DNA of 15,538 nt. Origin: DASYSL01 sp036003365 (GTDB taxonomy: Bacteria > Eisenbacteria > RBG-16-71-46 > DASYSL01). Where the stretch lies: the NCBI GenBank assembly GCA_036003365.1, contig DASYSL010000151.1, positions 1 to 15,538 of the forward strand, in the 5' to 3' direction. Both the position numbers and the translations under genes were made by a program. Below are positions 7,548 through 13,211 of this stretch, piece after piece (position 1 is the stretch's first letter; each line of letters starts with the position of its first letter). Under the pieces are notes generated by a model. The model was not told the DNA's origin, ran no database searches, and saw only the letters and a program-made list of their open reading frames with translations.

Positions 7548-8522
7548 CTAGATCTCGCCGCGCTCGAGCAACAGCTCTTGATAGATCATGCGCGCCGTGG
7601 CGTCTCCCGGGTCGAGCGTCAGCGCCAGCTCCATTTCGCGCAACGCGCGCTCGAGGTCGCCCTTCTCGGTGTAATAGAGGACGCCGAGCTCGTAGTGCGC
7701 GAGCGCGTGATCGGGCTCGCGCGCCACCGCCTGCTCGAAGGCAGACACGGCGCCGTCCACGTCGCCGATTTGCGACAGGGTGAGCCCGTATTCGACGCGC
7801 GTGTCGGTGTCGGCGGGCTCGGCGGCCAAGGCGGCGCGGAAATGCTCGGCGGCTTCCTGGCGCATACCGAGACGGCGGCACAAGCGTCCGCGGCGGCGAT
7901 GCAGCGCGGGCGCCTCGGGCTCGAGGGCCAGCGCGCGATCGAGCACGCGCCCGGCTTCTTCGTCGCGGCCGATCTCCTCGAGCGCGGCGCTCAAATGGAG
8001 GAGCGGCGCCGACTCGTCCTTCTGCCCTTCCACCCAGGCCCACAGATGCGGCATGGCTTCTTCGCGGTCGCCGCGGCGCAGCGAGAGAAACGCCAGCCGC
8101 TGATGCGCGAGCTGCGCTTCGGCCTTGCGGCGCACGGCCTCGCCGTAGCAGCGCGCCGCTTCGGCGAAATCTTCTTCGCTCTCGGCCATGAGGCCGAGCA
8201 GGAGCCACGCGTTCACGAGCTCGGGATCGAGCTCGACCGCCTGCTCGAGACGCGCGCGTGCGCGGCGTGGCGCACCTTCCAGGCACTCGATGAGGCCGAG
8301 ATACAAGAGGCTCGCGCCATGCGTGGGATCGAGCGCGAGACAGCGCTCGAGCTGCGTGCGGGCGCGGCTCCACTCGCCCTCGACCAGGAGGGCCAGTCCG
8401 TGGTGCAGCTGCTCGCGCAAGCTGCCGCCGAGCGGCCCTTCGCGCGCCAGCAGGCGCGCGCCGCACTGCGAGCAGTAGCGATGCTCGTCGAGATTGGCGC
8501 TCTGGCAGCGCGGGCAGATCAT
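7548..8522 (-). CDS. Zinc-ribbon TPR-repeat protein inside the complex I-like cluster
   Basis: The protein has 324 residues. The N-terminus is a short zinc ribbon with two CxxC knuckles (C3/C6 and C17/C20: CPRC and CSQCG). Residues ~34-320 are a series of about eight tetratricopeptide repeats, seen as repeating A...L..AL.LDP...A...LG patterns, for example ALLVEGEWSRARTQLERCLA, LEQAVELDPELVNAWLLLG, FEQAVAREPDHALAHYELG and LALTLDPGDATA. No signal peptide or membrane helix is evident, so it is probably a cytoplasmic scaffold for protein-protein contacts. It lies nine bases after the NuoK-like stop and three bases before the NuoL-stub start. It thus occupies the place of the missing NuoL body and is co-transcribed with the membrane subunits. 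Its partner may be that membrane complex; this is inference from context. Confidence 0.85.
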   Translation of the reverse strand: MICPRCQSANLDEHRYCSQCGARLLAREGPLGGSLREQLHHGLALLVEGEWSRARTQLERCLALDPTHGASLLYLGLIECLEGAPRRARARLEQAVELDPELVNAWLLLGLMAESEEDFAEAARCYGEAVRRKAEAQLAHQRLAFLSLRRGDREEAMPHLWAWVEGQKDESAPLLHLSAALEEIGRDEEAGRVLDRALALEPEAPALHRRRGRLCRRLGMRQEAAEHFRAALAAEPADTDTRVEYGLTLSQIGDVDGAVSAFEQAVAREPDHALAHYELGVLYYTEKGDLERALREMELALTLDPGDATARMIYQELLLERGEI

Positions 8523-8531
8523 GGTCGGGCC

Positions 8532-8870
8532 TCAGCCATGCAGCCGCTCCAAACGGTCGGTGCGCGTGACGCGCGCGCGGGCGGCGGTGGCGCGCGCCAG
8601 GGCGAGACCCGATGCCGCCTGCGCCACGCTCACCGCGAGCGCGAGCCGCGCGACGCGAAAGCCGGCATCGGTGGCGCCATTCAAGAGGCCGAGCCCGAGC
8701 GCCAGCGCGGCGACACCCAAGCCGGCGACGAAGAATCCCGCGCTGAGCGCGTCGAGGCGGCGGCGCGACAGGGCGGCGAACAAGCCGATCCACAGGAGGC
8801 CGAGGCCGGCCAGCGCCGGCGTGCCGCGCGTCAGCGCGCCGAGATCGAGATGGAGGCCATGGAGGTTCAC
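8532..8870 (-). CDS. NuoK-like membrane subunit lacking both conserved glutamates
   Basis: The protein has 112 residues (NuoK ~100) with three membrane helices. It aligns over its length with NuoK: LGLLWIGLFAALSRRRLDAL (23-42) against LF.LGL.GL..RRN, a second helix AGFFVAGLGVAALALGL, a DAGFRVARLALAV segment (68-80) against DGQV...L.I, VAQAASGLALA (82-92) against AAAEA..GLAL, and a TDRLERLHG tail against the ID.....LRG end. In complex I the two buried glutamates of this subunit (E36 and E72 in E. coli) are part of the proton path. Here the first aligns with F46 and the second with Q84. The start is GTG 8870, overlapping the NuoJ-like stop as GTGA. This is one of the clearest homologies in the cluster, with both hallmark residues gone. 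Confidence 0.75.
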   Translation of the reverse strand: MNLHGLHLDLGALTRGTPALAGLGLLWIGLFAALSRRRLDALSAGFFVAGLGVAALALGLGLLNGATDAGFRVARLALAVSVAQAASGLALARATAARARVTRTDRLERLHG

Positions 8871-9334
8871 GCGCCACCATCCTCGCGCGGCGAGAAGCAG
8901 GCGAGCGCCAAGGCGGCGGCGAGCGCGAGCACGGCCAGCGCCCAGCCTTCCATGCTGCCCTGGGCCGCGTGCGCGGCCGTGGCGTGAAGCTCCTTCGGCC
9001 AATCGACGGCCAGGAGTCCCAGGCCGAGGGCCGCGATCAAGATCGCCGTCGACGCGAACGCCAGCACCCAGGGGCCGCGGCGGCCGGCTTCCTCCGGCGA
9101 CTCGACGTGGCTCAGGTTCCATCCCACCACGAGCCCGGCGCCGGCGATGCCCCACGAGCCAGCGAGTGCCACGGCACCGAGACCGGGCGCGCCGGCGACC
9201 AGGAACAGCAAGCTGACCGAAGCGCCGCACGCCGCCAGGGCGCCGGCCCTGGCGAAGATGCGGCGCGTGACCAGAGACGCGCCGGCGAAGCCGAGGGCCG
9301 CGGCACCCGCCACGAGCGCGGGAGCGAGGATCAT
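8867..9334 (-). CDS. NuoJ-like membrane subunit, diverged
   Basis: The protein has 155 residues (NuoJ ~170-185) with five hydrophobic segments. Alignable pieces are SLVTRRIFARAGALAACGAS (20-39) against the R..NPV.A.L.L..S segment, FLVAGAPGLGAVALAG (44-59) against F...GA.F.GA.E...Y, and GIAGAGLVVGWNLS (62-75) against GAIMVLFVFVVMMLN. The usual VYAGAI element, the pi-bulge helix important for coupling, reads GSWGIAG here. The C-terminal helix GWALAVLALAAALALACF matches Y.LAVELAS.LLL with its glutamate lost. The ATG start overlaps the NuoH-like stop (ATGA). Taken alone the match is weak; with flanking H and K homologues in canonical order it is credible. Confidence 0.6.
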   Translation of the reverse strand: MILAPALVAGAAALGFAGASLVTRRIFARAGALAACGASVSLLFLVAGAPGLGAVALAGSWGIAGAGLVVGWNLSHVESPEEAGRRGPWVLAFASTAILIAALGLGLLAVDWPKELHATAAHAAQGSMEGWALAVLALAAALALACFSPREDGGA

Positions 9335-10239
9335 GGCAGGGTCCCCGACCACGGCGGCCACGCCGTGGCGTAGACGAGGAGCAGCGCGGGCACGAGCCAC
9401 ACGCGCCCATCGCGCACCCAGTTGCCCCAGCGCGGCACCGAAGCGAGCGCGCGCAGGAAGAGCGCGAGCGCGATGACGAACAGGGACGGCCCCCATCCCG
9501 CGAAGGCGCCGAGGGGCGCTCCCGCGAGCGCGGCCGCGGCACAGGCGCACACGCCGGCCAGAGCGGCGTACTGCGCGACCCCCGTGAGAAAGCGCGTCGA
9601 CGCGGCGGGCTCGAGCGGATCGCCGCCCCAGGTGCGGCTCGCCAGCTCGCGCTCGCCGGCCGCGCCCGGCAAGACGAAGAGCCCGCTCCACAGAATCGCG
9701 AACGTGAGCGTGACGCGGCCCAAGAGCGGCAGCGCCGCCGTCCCTCCCCCGCTCTGCGCGAGGGCTGCCGCGAGCAGCCAGGCGGGAAGCGCGAAGGTGA
9801 TGCGCGCCGCGGTCCGCAAGCGCTCGCGCGCGCGCGTCGGCGTCTCGGCGCGCTCGGCGGCGATGGCGTAGCCCAGCGCGCACAAGAGCGGCGCCAGAGC
9901 GATGAGACCGAGACGCAGCACCGACGCCGAGGGCGTGCTGCCGTGAATCGCTTCCCACAAGAGAAGCGCGGGCGAGAGCAGAGCCCCGAACACGACGGCA
10001 GCGAAGCCGAGGGCGGCGGCCGGCGATTCGCGGCGGGTCGACTCCGGATGCAAGAGGCCGGCCACGCCGCCGAGCCACTCCGACCACGAGATGGCGCCGC
10101 CGATCGGCACACCCACGCGCCGCGCTCCCCGCCACGCCAGCCACTCGAGGGTGCCGAGGGCGAGCGCCAGCACGACGAGGGCGCCGAACAAGGACGCGGC
10201 ACCGAGGACGAGCGTGAGAACGAGGGAGGCAGGGATCAT
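9331..10239 (-). CDS. NuoH-like membrane subunit with degenerate quinone-site loops
   Basis: The protein has 302 residues (NuoH ~320-350) with about eight membrane segments. Correspondences with NuoH are LGTLEWLAWRGARRVGVP (28-45) against ER..LG..Q.R.GPN, followed by EWLGGVAGLLHPES against ...ADG.K...KE; GERELASRTWGGDPLEP (195-211) against ...R.PFD..E.E.EL; TRFLTGVAQYAALAG (215-229) against GY..EYSG..F; and FLRALASVPRWGNWVRDGRVWLVP (261-284) against .RA.LPR.RYD......WK..LP. NuoH forms the entry of the quinone tunnel, and its acidic loops are normally near-invariant. Here the GPN, PFD and EYS elements are gone while loop positions and lengths persist. ATG 10239 overlaps the NuoA-like stop as ATGA. 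Homology is inferred from topology and ordered partial motifs; profile-profile comparison would be decisive. Confidence 0.65.
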   Translation of the reverse strand: MIPASLVLTLVLGAASLFGALVVLALALGTLEWLAWRGARRVGVPIGGAISWSEWLGGVAGLLHPESTRRESPAAALGFAAVVFGALLSPALLLWEAIHGSTPSASVLRLGLIALAPLLCALGYAIAAERAETPTRARERLRTAARITFALPAWLLAAALAQSGGGTAALPLLGRVTLTFAILWSGLFVLPGAAGERELASRTWGGDPLEPAASTRFLTGVAQYAALAGVCACAAAALAGAPLGAFAGWGPSLFVIALALFLRALASVPRWGNWVRDGRVWLVPALLLVYATAWPPWSGTLP

Positions 10240-10568
10240 CGGTCCCCCAACGCGGCGGCCCAGATGGCGAGCAGCCCGGCCGCGATGGCGAGACGCGGCA
10301 ACGCCGAATCGGTGAGGCTCGTGCCGGAGAAGAAGCAGGAGCCGGCGATGCCCAGGAAGAGTGCCGCGCCGAGGGCGCGGTGCGCGAGACGCGCGGCGCC
10401 GGGATCGACGCGGTCACCGGCCATGCCCGGACCCGGCGTCCAGTCGGGCTCGACCGGCCCGCGCCGCCACGCCTGCCACAGGCGCACGACGCTCGACGAG
10501 CTCATCACGAGGAGCGCGGCAATGGCCCCGACGGCAGCGGCCAGAACGGGGATCCAGGTGGCGTCCAT
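10236..10568 (-). CDS. NuoA-like small membrane subunit, first gene of the cluster
   Basis: The protein has 110 residues with three hydrophobic segments, the length and topology of NuoA (~118-147). Helix 1 is at residues ~6-28. A long cytoplasmic loop with GPVEPDWTPGPGMAGDRVDP (~37-56) sits where NuoA has its conserved P.E.G motif. ARLAHRALGAALFLGIAG (~58-75) parallels the R...FYLVA..F segment, and the third helix is at ~87-106. The NuoA hallmarks (the E-C/S-G loop and FDVE at the end of helix 2) are absent, so the sequence evidence alone is weak and the call leans on its position directly before NuoH. ATG 10568 has a well-spaced GGAGG ribosome-binding site, unlike all later genes of the cluster, marking it as the translational head. 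The ptsN stop is 48 bases upstream. Confidence 0.5.
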   Translation of the reverse strand: MDATWIPVLAAAVGAIAALLVMSSSSVVRLWQAWRRGPVEPDWTPGPGMAGDRVDPGAARLAHRALGAALFLGIAGSCFFSGTSLTDSALPRLAIAAGLLAIWAAALGDR

Positions 10569-10574
10569 CGCGGG

Positions 10575-10579
10575 CCTCC
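10575..10579 (-). promoter_or_regulatory. Ribosome-binding site GGAGG of the complex I-like cluster
   Basis: GGAGG on the minus strand lies six bases before the ATG at 10568, which is optimal spacing. The next membrane genes start by 4-base overlap with the preceding stop and lack comparable sites, so this element likely sets expression for the coupled series. Confidence 0.75.
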
Positions 10580-10616
10580 GGTGGCGGTCGGGGGCGAATG
10601 TCGGGGCGAACGAACT

Positions 10617-11081
10617 CTAGAGGTGAATCTCCTCGAACTCCCGCAATTGCGAGAGGAACGCTTCCGGGGACTCGGCGCGCTTCAAGCTCTCGCGCACGTT
10701 CTCGTCCTTGAGCAGCCGCGAGATGTTGGCCAGCACCTTCACGTGAGGTCCGCCCACGTCCTCGGGCGAGACCAGCAGGATGAAGAGCGTCGCCGGCTCG
10801 CCGTCCACCGAATCGTAATCGACGCCGCTGCGCGACACGGCGCAGGCGGCCACCAGGCGGTCCACCGCGCGCGCCTTGCCGTGCGGGATGGCGATGCCGT
10901 TGCCGATCCCGGTGGACATCATCGCCTCGCGCTTGAGCACGCGGTCGAGGATCTCCCCGCCCGACGACAGCCCGTGCGACTTCTCGAGCAGGGCCACCAG
11001 CTCGGCGATCGCTTCGCGCTTCGTCTTGGACCGGAGCTGAACGTCGATGGACTGCGGATTGAGGAGCTGCGAAAGATGCAT
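10617..11081 (-). CDS. ptsN: PTS EIIA (nitrogen-type, PtsN-like) phosphoacceptor protein
   Basis: This is a 154-residue single-domain EIIA of the fructose/nitrogen class. The phosphorylatable histidine is H67 in GNGIAIPHGKA (60-70). The N-terminus LSQLLNPQSIDVQLRSKTKR, the LKREAMMSTGI segment (49-59) and PHVKVLANISRLLKD (~111-125) are typical. Such proteins receive phosphate from NPr/HPr and, in the nitrogen PTS, regulate potassium, nitrogen or envelope functions rather than importing sugar. No EIIB/EIIC or HPr gene is in the window, which favours a regulatory role. ATG 11081 is preceded by GGGGA. The leader contains a 9-bp hairpin and a promoter with perfect TTGACA. The complex I-like cluster follows 48 bases later on the same strand with no terminator seen, so readthrough is plausible. 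Confidence 0.9.
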   Translation of the reverse strand: MHLSQLLNPQSIDVQLRSKTKREAIAELVALLEKSHGLSSGGEILDRVLKREAMMSTGIGNGIAIPHGKARAVDRLVAACAVSRSGVDYDSVDGEPATLFILLVSPEDVGGPHVKVLANISRLLKDENVRESLKRAESPEAFLSQLREFEEIHL

Positions 11082-11130
11082 GCGCGTCCCCGGGGACGAA
11101 GCGGCCGCGCCATGGGCGGCACATGAAATC

Positions 11131-11150
11131 GGGGCCGAAAATTCGGCCCC
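11131..11150 (-). promoter_or_regulatory. Palindrome in the ptsN 5' leader
   Basis: A 9-bp perfect inverted repeat, GGGGCCGAA (11131-11139) and TTCGGCCCC (11142-11150), is separated by AA. It lies just downstream of the inferred ptsN transcription start and ~50 bases before its ATG, so it could be an mRNA leader hairpin or an operator for a dimeric regulator. No T-run follows on either strand, so it is not a normal intrinsic terminator. Confidence 0.55.
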
Positions 11151-11162
11151 TGAGCGCCCTGC

Positions 11163-11190
11163 ACGCTAGCACACGGGTCGGGGGTGTCAA
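11163..11190 (-). promoter_or_regulatory. Sigma70-type promoter for ptsN (minus strand)
   Basis: Reading the minus strand, there is a perfect -35 TTGACA (11190-11185), a 16-base spacer ending in TGC (extended -10), and TAGCGT (11168-11163), which keeps the key T1, A2 and T6. The expected start is near 11156, giving a ~75-base leader that contains the 11131-11150 palindrome. The -10 match is only moderate. Confidence 0.5.
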
Positions 11191-11204
11191 GCCGTGGACG
11201 CGCC

Positions 11205-11232
11205 TTGTGGAGGCCCCGCGAAATGCTATAAA
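11205..11232 (+). promoter_or_regulatory. Extended -10 promoter for the GGDEF gene (plus strand)
   Basis: TTGTGG (11205-11210), a 16-base spacer, and TATAAA (11227-11232) preceded by TGC at 11224-11226 form a good extended -10 sigma70-type promoter. The AT-rich stretch stands out sharply in GC-rich DNA. Transcription would begin near 11239. Its -35 lies only 14 bases from the -35 of the divergent ptsN promoter, so the two may compete or share regulators. Confidence 0.6.
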
Positions 11233-11263
11233 ATCTAGTGGACAATTCAGTTCGGTCGAGAAG

Positions 11264-11289
11264 GACCCCGACGGCCTCGGGGTCTTTTT
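11264..11289 (+). terminator. Intrinsic terminator/attenuator in the GGDEF gene leader
   Basis: An 8-bp perfect stem, GACCCCGA (11264-11271) with TCGGGGTC (11277-11284), closes a 5-base loop and is followed at once by TTTTT (11285-11289). It sits about 25 bases after the inferred transcription start and 21 bases before the ATG at 11311. Transcripts from the promoter at 11205-11232 would therefore mostly end as ~50-base RNAs unless termination is relieved. An upstream GGTC (11254-11257) could pair with GACC (11264-11267) and disrupt the terminator stem, though that alternative is weak. Confidence 0.75.
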
Positions 11290-11310
11290 CTACGGCGGGA
11301 TGGGGAGAGC

Positions 11311-12666
11311 ATGCGTCGCGTCACCATCACCTTCCGCGAGCTTCTGGAGCGGATCCTGCCCCTCGGCCAGCTGCCGCCCACCGAAGTCGCCCGGGTCAAG
11401 GATGCTCTGGCACGAGGAAACCCGGGCGAGCTGGAGAGGCTCGCGTTTCCATTGCTGTCGCGCCTCGCGACCCTGGGAGCGGTCCGGTCGTTGCCGGAGC
11501 GCACCGAGGGCGGCGACCGCGTCGTGCGTTTCGAGCTCGGCGACTCGCTCGGCACGGTGGCCTTCCGCTATCCCGTGCCCACCCTTCCGGCCGGGCTCGT
11601 CAGCTATCCGCGCGCCTTCGTGACCGCGCGCGCCACAGCGCCGGCGTCCAAGCTCGAGCCACTGCTCTCTCTCGATCAAGCACTCATCCGTGACGACACG
11701 CGCATGCCGAGCGGGCGCGGCGAATTGGTCGCCTCGCTCCTCGCCGCCGCCACCGCACTCCTCGACGCCGACTCGGTCGCCTTCTATCCCTCGAAGCGCA
11801 CCGCCGACCAGCACGGCGAGTCCCTGCCGGCCGCGGACGAGCCTTCCCTGCTCGCGGCCTGGCTCGCCGACGCCGTCTCGTCGCGCAATCATCTCCTGGT
11901 GGCGCCCGACACGGCGCGCGCCCCCGAGATCGCCGCCGCCGCCAACGAGCGCGGCATCGGCAGCGTGGCCGCCGTGCGCGTGCGCAGCGAGGCGGCGGGC
12001 GTCACCGGCGTGCTCGAGGCGCGCGCGGCCGCTCCCGGCTTCTTCGATCTCGAGCGGCTGTCACTCCTGTCGCTGCTCGCCGACAGCTTCGACGGGCTGC
12101 TCGCGCAGTCGGCGCACCTGCAGCGGCTCGTGTACGTGGATCCGTTGACCAAGGTATTCAACCGCTCGTTCTTCCAGCGCGAGATCGGAGCCGAGGTGGC
12201 GCGCGCGCGCCGCGAGGGCAAGTCGTTCGCGCTCTCCATCGTCGACGTCGACGACTTCAAGCGCGTGAACACCATGTTCGGCTACGAAGCGGGGAACGAA
12301 GTGCTCGCCGAGCTGGCCGAGCTCTTGCAGAGCGCCTTGCGTCCCTTCGACTCGGTGGCACGCTGGGGCGGCGAGGAGTTCGCGCTCTTGCTGGCCGCAC
12401 CGGTCGATCGCGAGGACGCCGGCACCATCGCCGAGCGTCTGCGCACCTCGGTCGAGGAGCATCGCTTCCCGGTCACCGGCCTGGATCGCAAGCAGATCGA
12501 GCTGGCGGTGACCATCTCCATGGGCGTGTCGTTGTTTCCTCTCGACGCCGAAACACCCGAAGATCTGTGGCGCTTCGCCAATCGCGCGCTGCTCGTGGCC
12601 AAGGAGCCGCCCAAGAACCGGATCGTGTTCTTCTCCGAGGCGACGCAGGACGGCGCGGCCGGCTAG
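11311..12666 (+). CDS. GAF-GGDEF diguanylate-cyclase-type signalling protein
   Basis: The protein has 451 residues, is predicted cytoplasmic and shows no membrane segment. Residues ~1-110 are an N-terminal region I do not recognise. Residues ~130-265 look like a GAF sensor domain (GELVASLLAAATALLDADSV; LGVLEAR-like VTGVLEARAAAPGFF; LLSLLADSFDGLL). Residues ~272-445 form a GGDEF domain: YVDPLTKVFNRSFF, then SIVDVDDFKRVN with metal-ligand Asp, the active-site signature GGEEF at 353-357, and an RxxD inhibitory site at R344-D347. It should make c-di-GMP from two GTP and be subject to product inhibition. The guanine-contacting Asp of the GD.VL motif is Asn (N329 in GYEAGNEVL), and the usual N-D pair is N320-T321. 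The start follows GGGGAG by three bases. An intrinsic terminator lies just upstream. Its TAG shares the palindrome CTAG with the convergent gene's stop. Confidence 0.92.
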   Translation: MRRVTITFRELLERILPLGQLPPTEVARVKDALARGNPGELERLAFPLLSRLATLGAVRSLPERTEGGDRVVRFELGDSLGTVAFRYPVPTLPAGLVSYPRAFVTARATAPASKLEPLLSLDQALIRDDTRMPSGRGELVASLLAAATALLDADSVAFYPSKRTADQHGESLPAADEPSLLAAWLADAVSSRNHLLVAPDTARAPEIAAAANERGIGSVAAVRVRSEAAGVTGVLEARAAAPGFFDLERLSLLSLLADSFDGLLAQSAHLQRLVYVDPLTKVFNRSFFQREIGAEVARARREGKSFALSIVDVDDFKRVNTMFGYEAGNEVLAELAELLQSALRPFDSVARWGGEEFALLLAAPVDREDAGTIAERLRTSVEEHRFPVTGLDRKQIELAVTISMGVSLFPLDAETPEDLWRFANRALLVAKEPPKNRIVFFSEATQDGAAG

Positions 12667-13211
12667 CGCCCGCTCTCGAACTTTCCCCGCATCTCGCGAT
12701 TGAACTCTTCCGAGTGACCGCGCGGCACGCTGATGGTGCGCCAGTCGGCGCCGGCCAGGTGCTTCGCCCAGTAGACGATCTGGCCCACGTGCGAGGCGTT
12801 GTGCGTGAGCTGGCGGTGGATGGCGGCCACCACGCTGTGCGGCTCGCCGCGGATGGTGACCGTCCGGCTCGCGTCTTCGGGGCGCAGCTTGCCCATCTCC
12901 TCGAACAGCAGATTCCAGCCGCGCTCCCAGGCGGCCATGAGCTCGGCGCGCGTGGCGTTCGCCGGCAGCTCGAACTCGGTGTCGCGATGGCGGTCGGCCT
13001 TCTCGCCGTCGGCCGTGAGAAAATCGCGCCAGCGCGACCACAGGTTGCCCGCGATGTGGCGGCAGATCACGGCCAGCGAGTTGGACTCGGGATCGGGCGC
13101 GGCGAAGAAGCGCTGGTCGTCGATCTGGGCCAGCGCGCGATCGGCCAGGCTCTTGATCTGGCGAAACTCCTTGGTGGCGTTCTCGAGAAAATGCGCTGCG
13201 ATGTCGGTCAC
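12663..13211 (-). CDS. DinB superfamily (DUF1572-type) protein
   Basis: The protein has 182 residues and is a four-helix-bundle DinB/YfiT-type family member. The expected metal-binding histidines are H52 (ICRHIAGNLWSRW), H137 and H141 (HRQLTHNASHVGQIVYWAK), the canonical H...HxxxH arrangement. The body matches DUF1572 proteins: FLENATKEFRQIKSLADRAL at the start, DWRTISVPRGHSEEFN near the end. Relatives include thiol transferases (bacillithiol- or mycothiol-dependent) and DNA-damage-induced proteins, but the substrate here is unknown. The start is GTG 13211, supported by a perfect AAGGAG six bases upstream and by the GTGA overlap with the alkyltransferase-like gene. The longer frame reading further upstream only overlaps that gene. 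Pairing with a DNA-repair protein fits a damage or stress role by context. Confidence 0.88.
   Translation of the reverse strand: MTDIAAHFLENATKEFRQIKSLADRALAQIDDQRFFAAPDPESNSLAVICRHIAGNLWSRWRDFLTADGEKADRHRDTEFELPANATRAELMAAWERGWNLLFEEMGKLRPEDASRTVTIRGEPHSVVAAIHRQLTHNASHVGQIVYWAKHLAGADWRTISVPRGHSEEFNREMRGKFESGR

Noticed and set aside
7548..8522. Possible frameshifted NuoL body hidden beneath the TPR gene
   Set aside because: Other minus-strand frames here show no hydrophobic helices or NuoL motifs, and the TPR frame is complete with its own zinc ribbon.
7578..8987. 469-residue plus-strand open frame opposite the TPR gene
   Set aside because: It is the mirror of the TPR repeats and the composition is an antisense artefact. 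The minus-strand zinc ribbon and repeats are unmistakable.
4778..10568. Interpretation of the complex I-like cluster as ordinary pseudogenes
   Set aside because: Every frame is intact, lengths stay near family norms except L and M, and most junctions keep exact stop/start overlaps. Decay would break these first.
4778..10568. Alternative identity as an Mrp antiporter or hydrogenase-4/formate hydrogenlyase membrane arm
   Set aside because: Those share L/M/N- and H-like parts but lack A- and J-like genes in an A-H-J-K-L-M-N order. The order fits complex I best.
11131..11150. Palindrome read as an intrinsic terminator
   Set aside because: No T-run follows on either strand, and its position just downstream of the inferred ptsN start fits a leader or operator element better.
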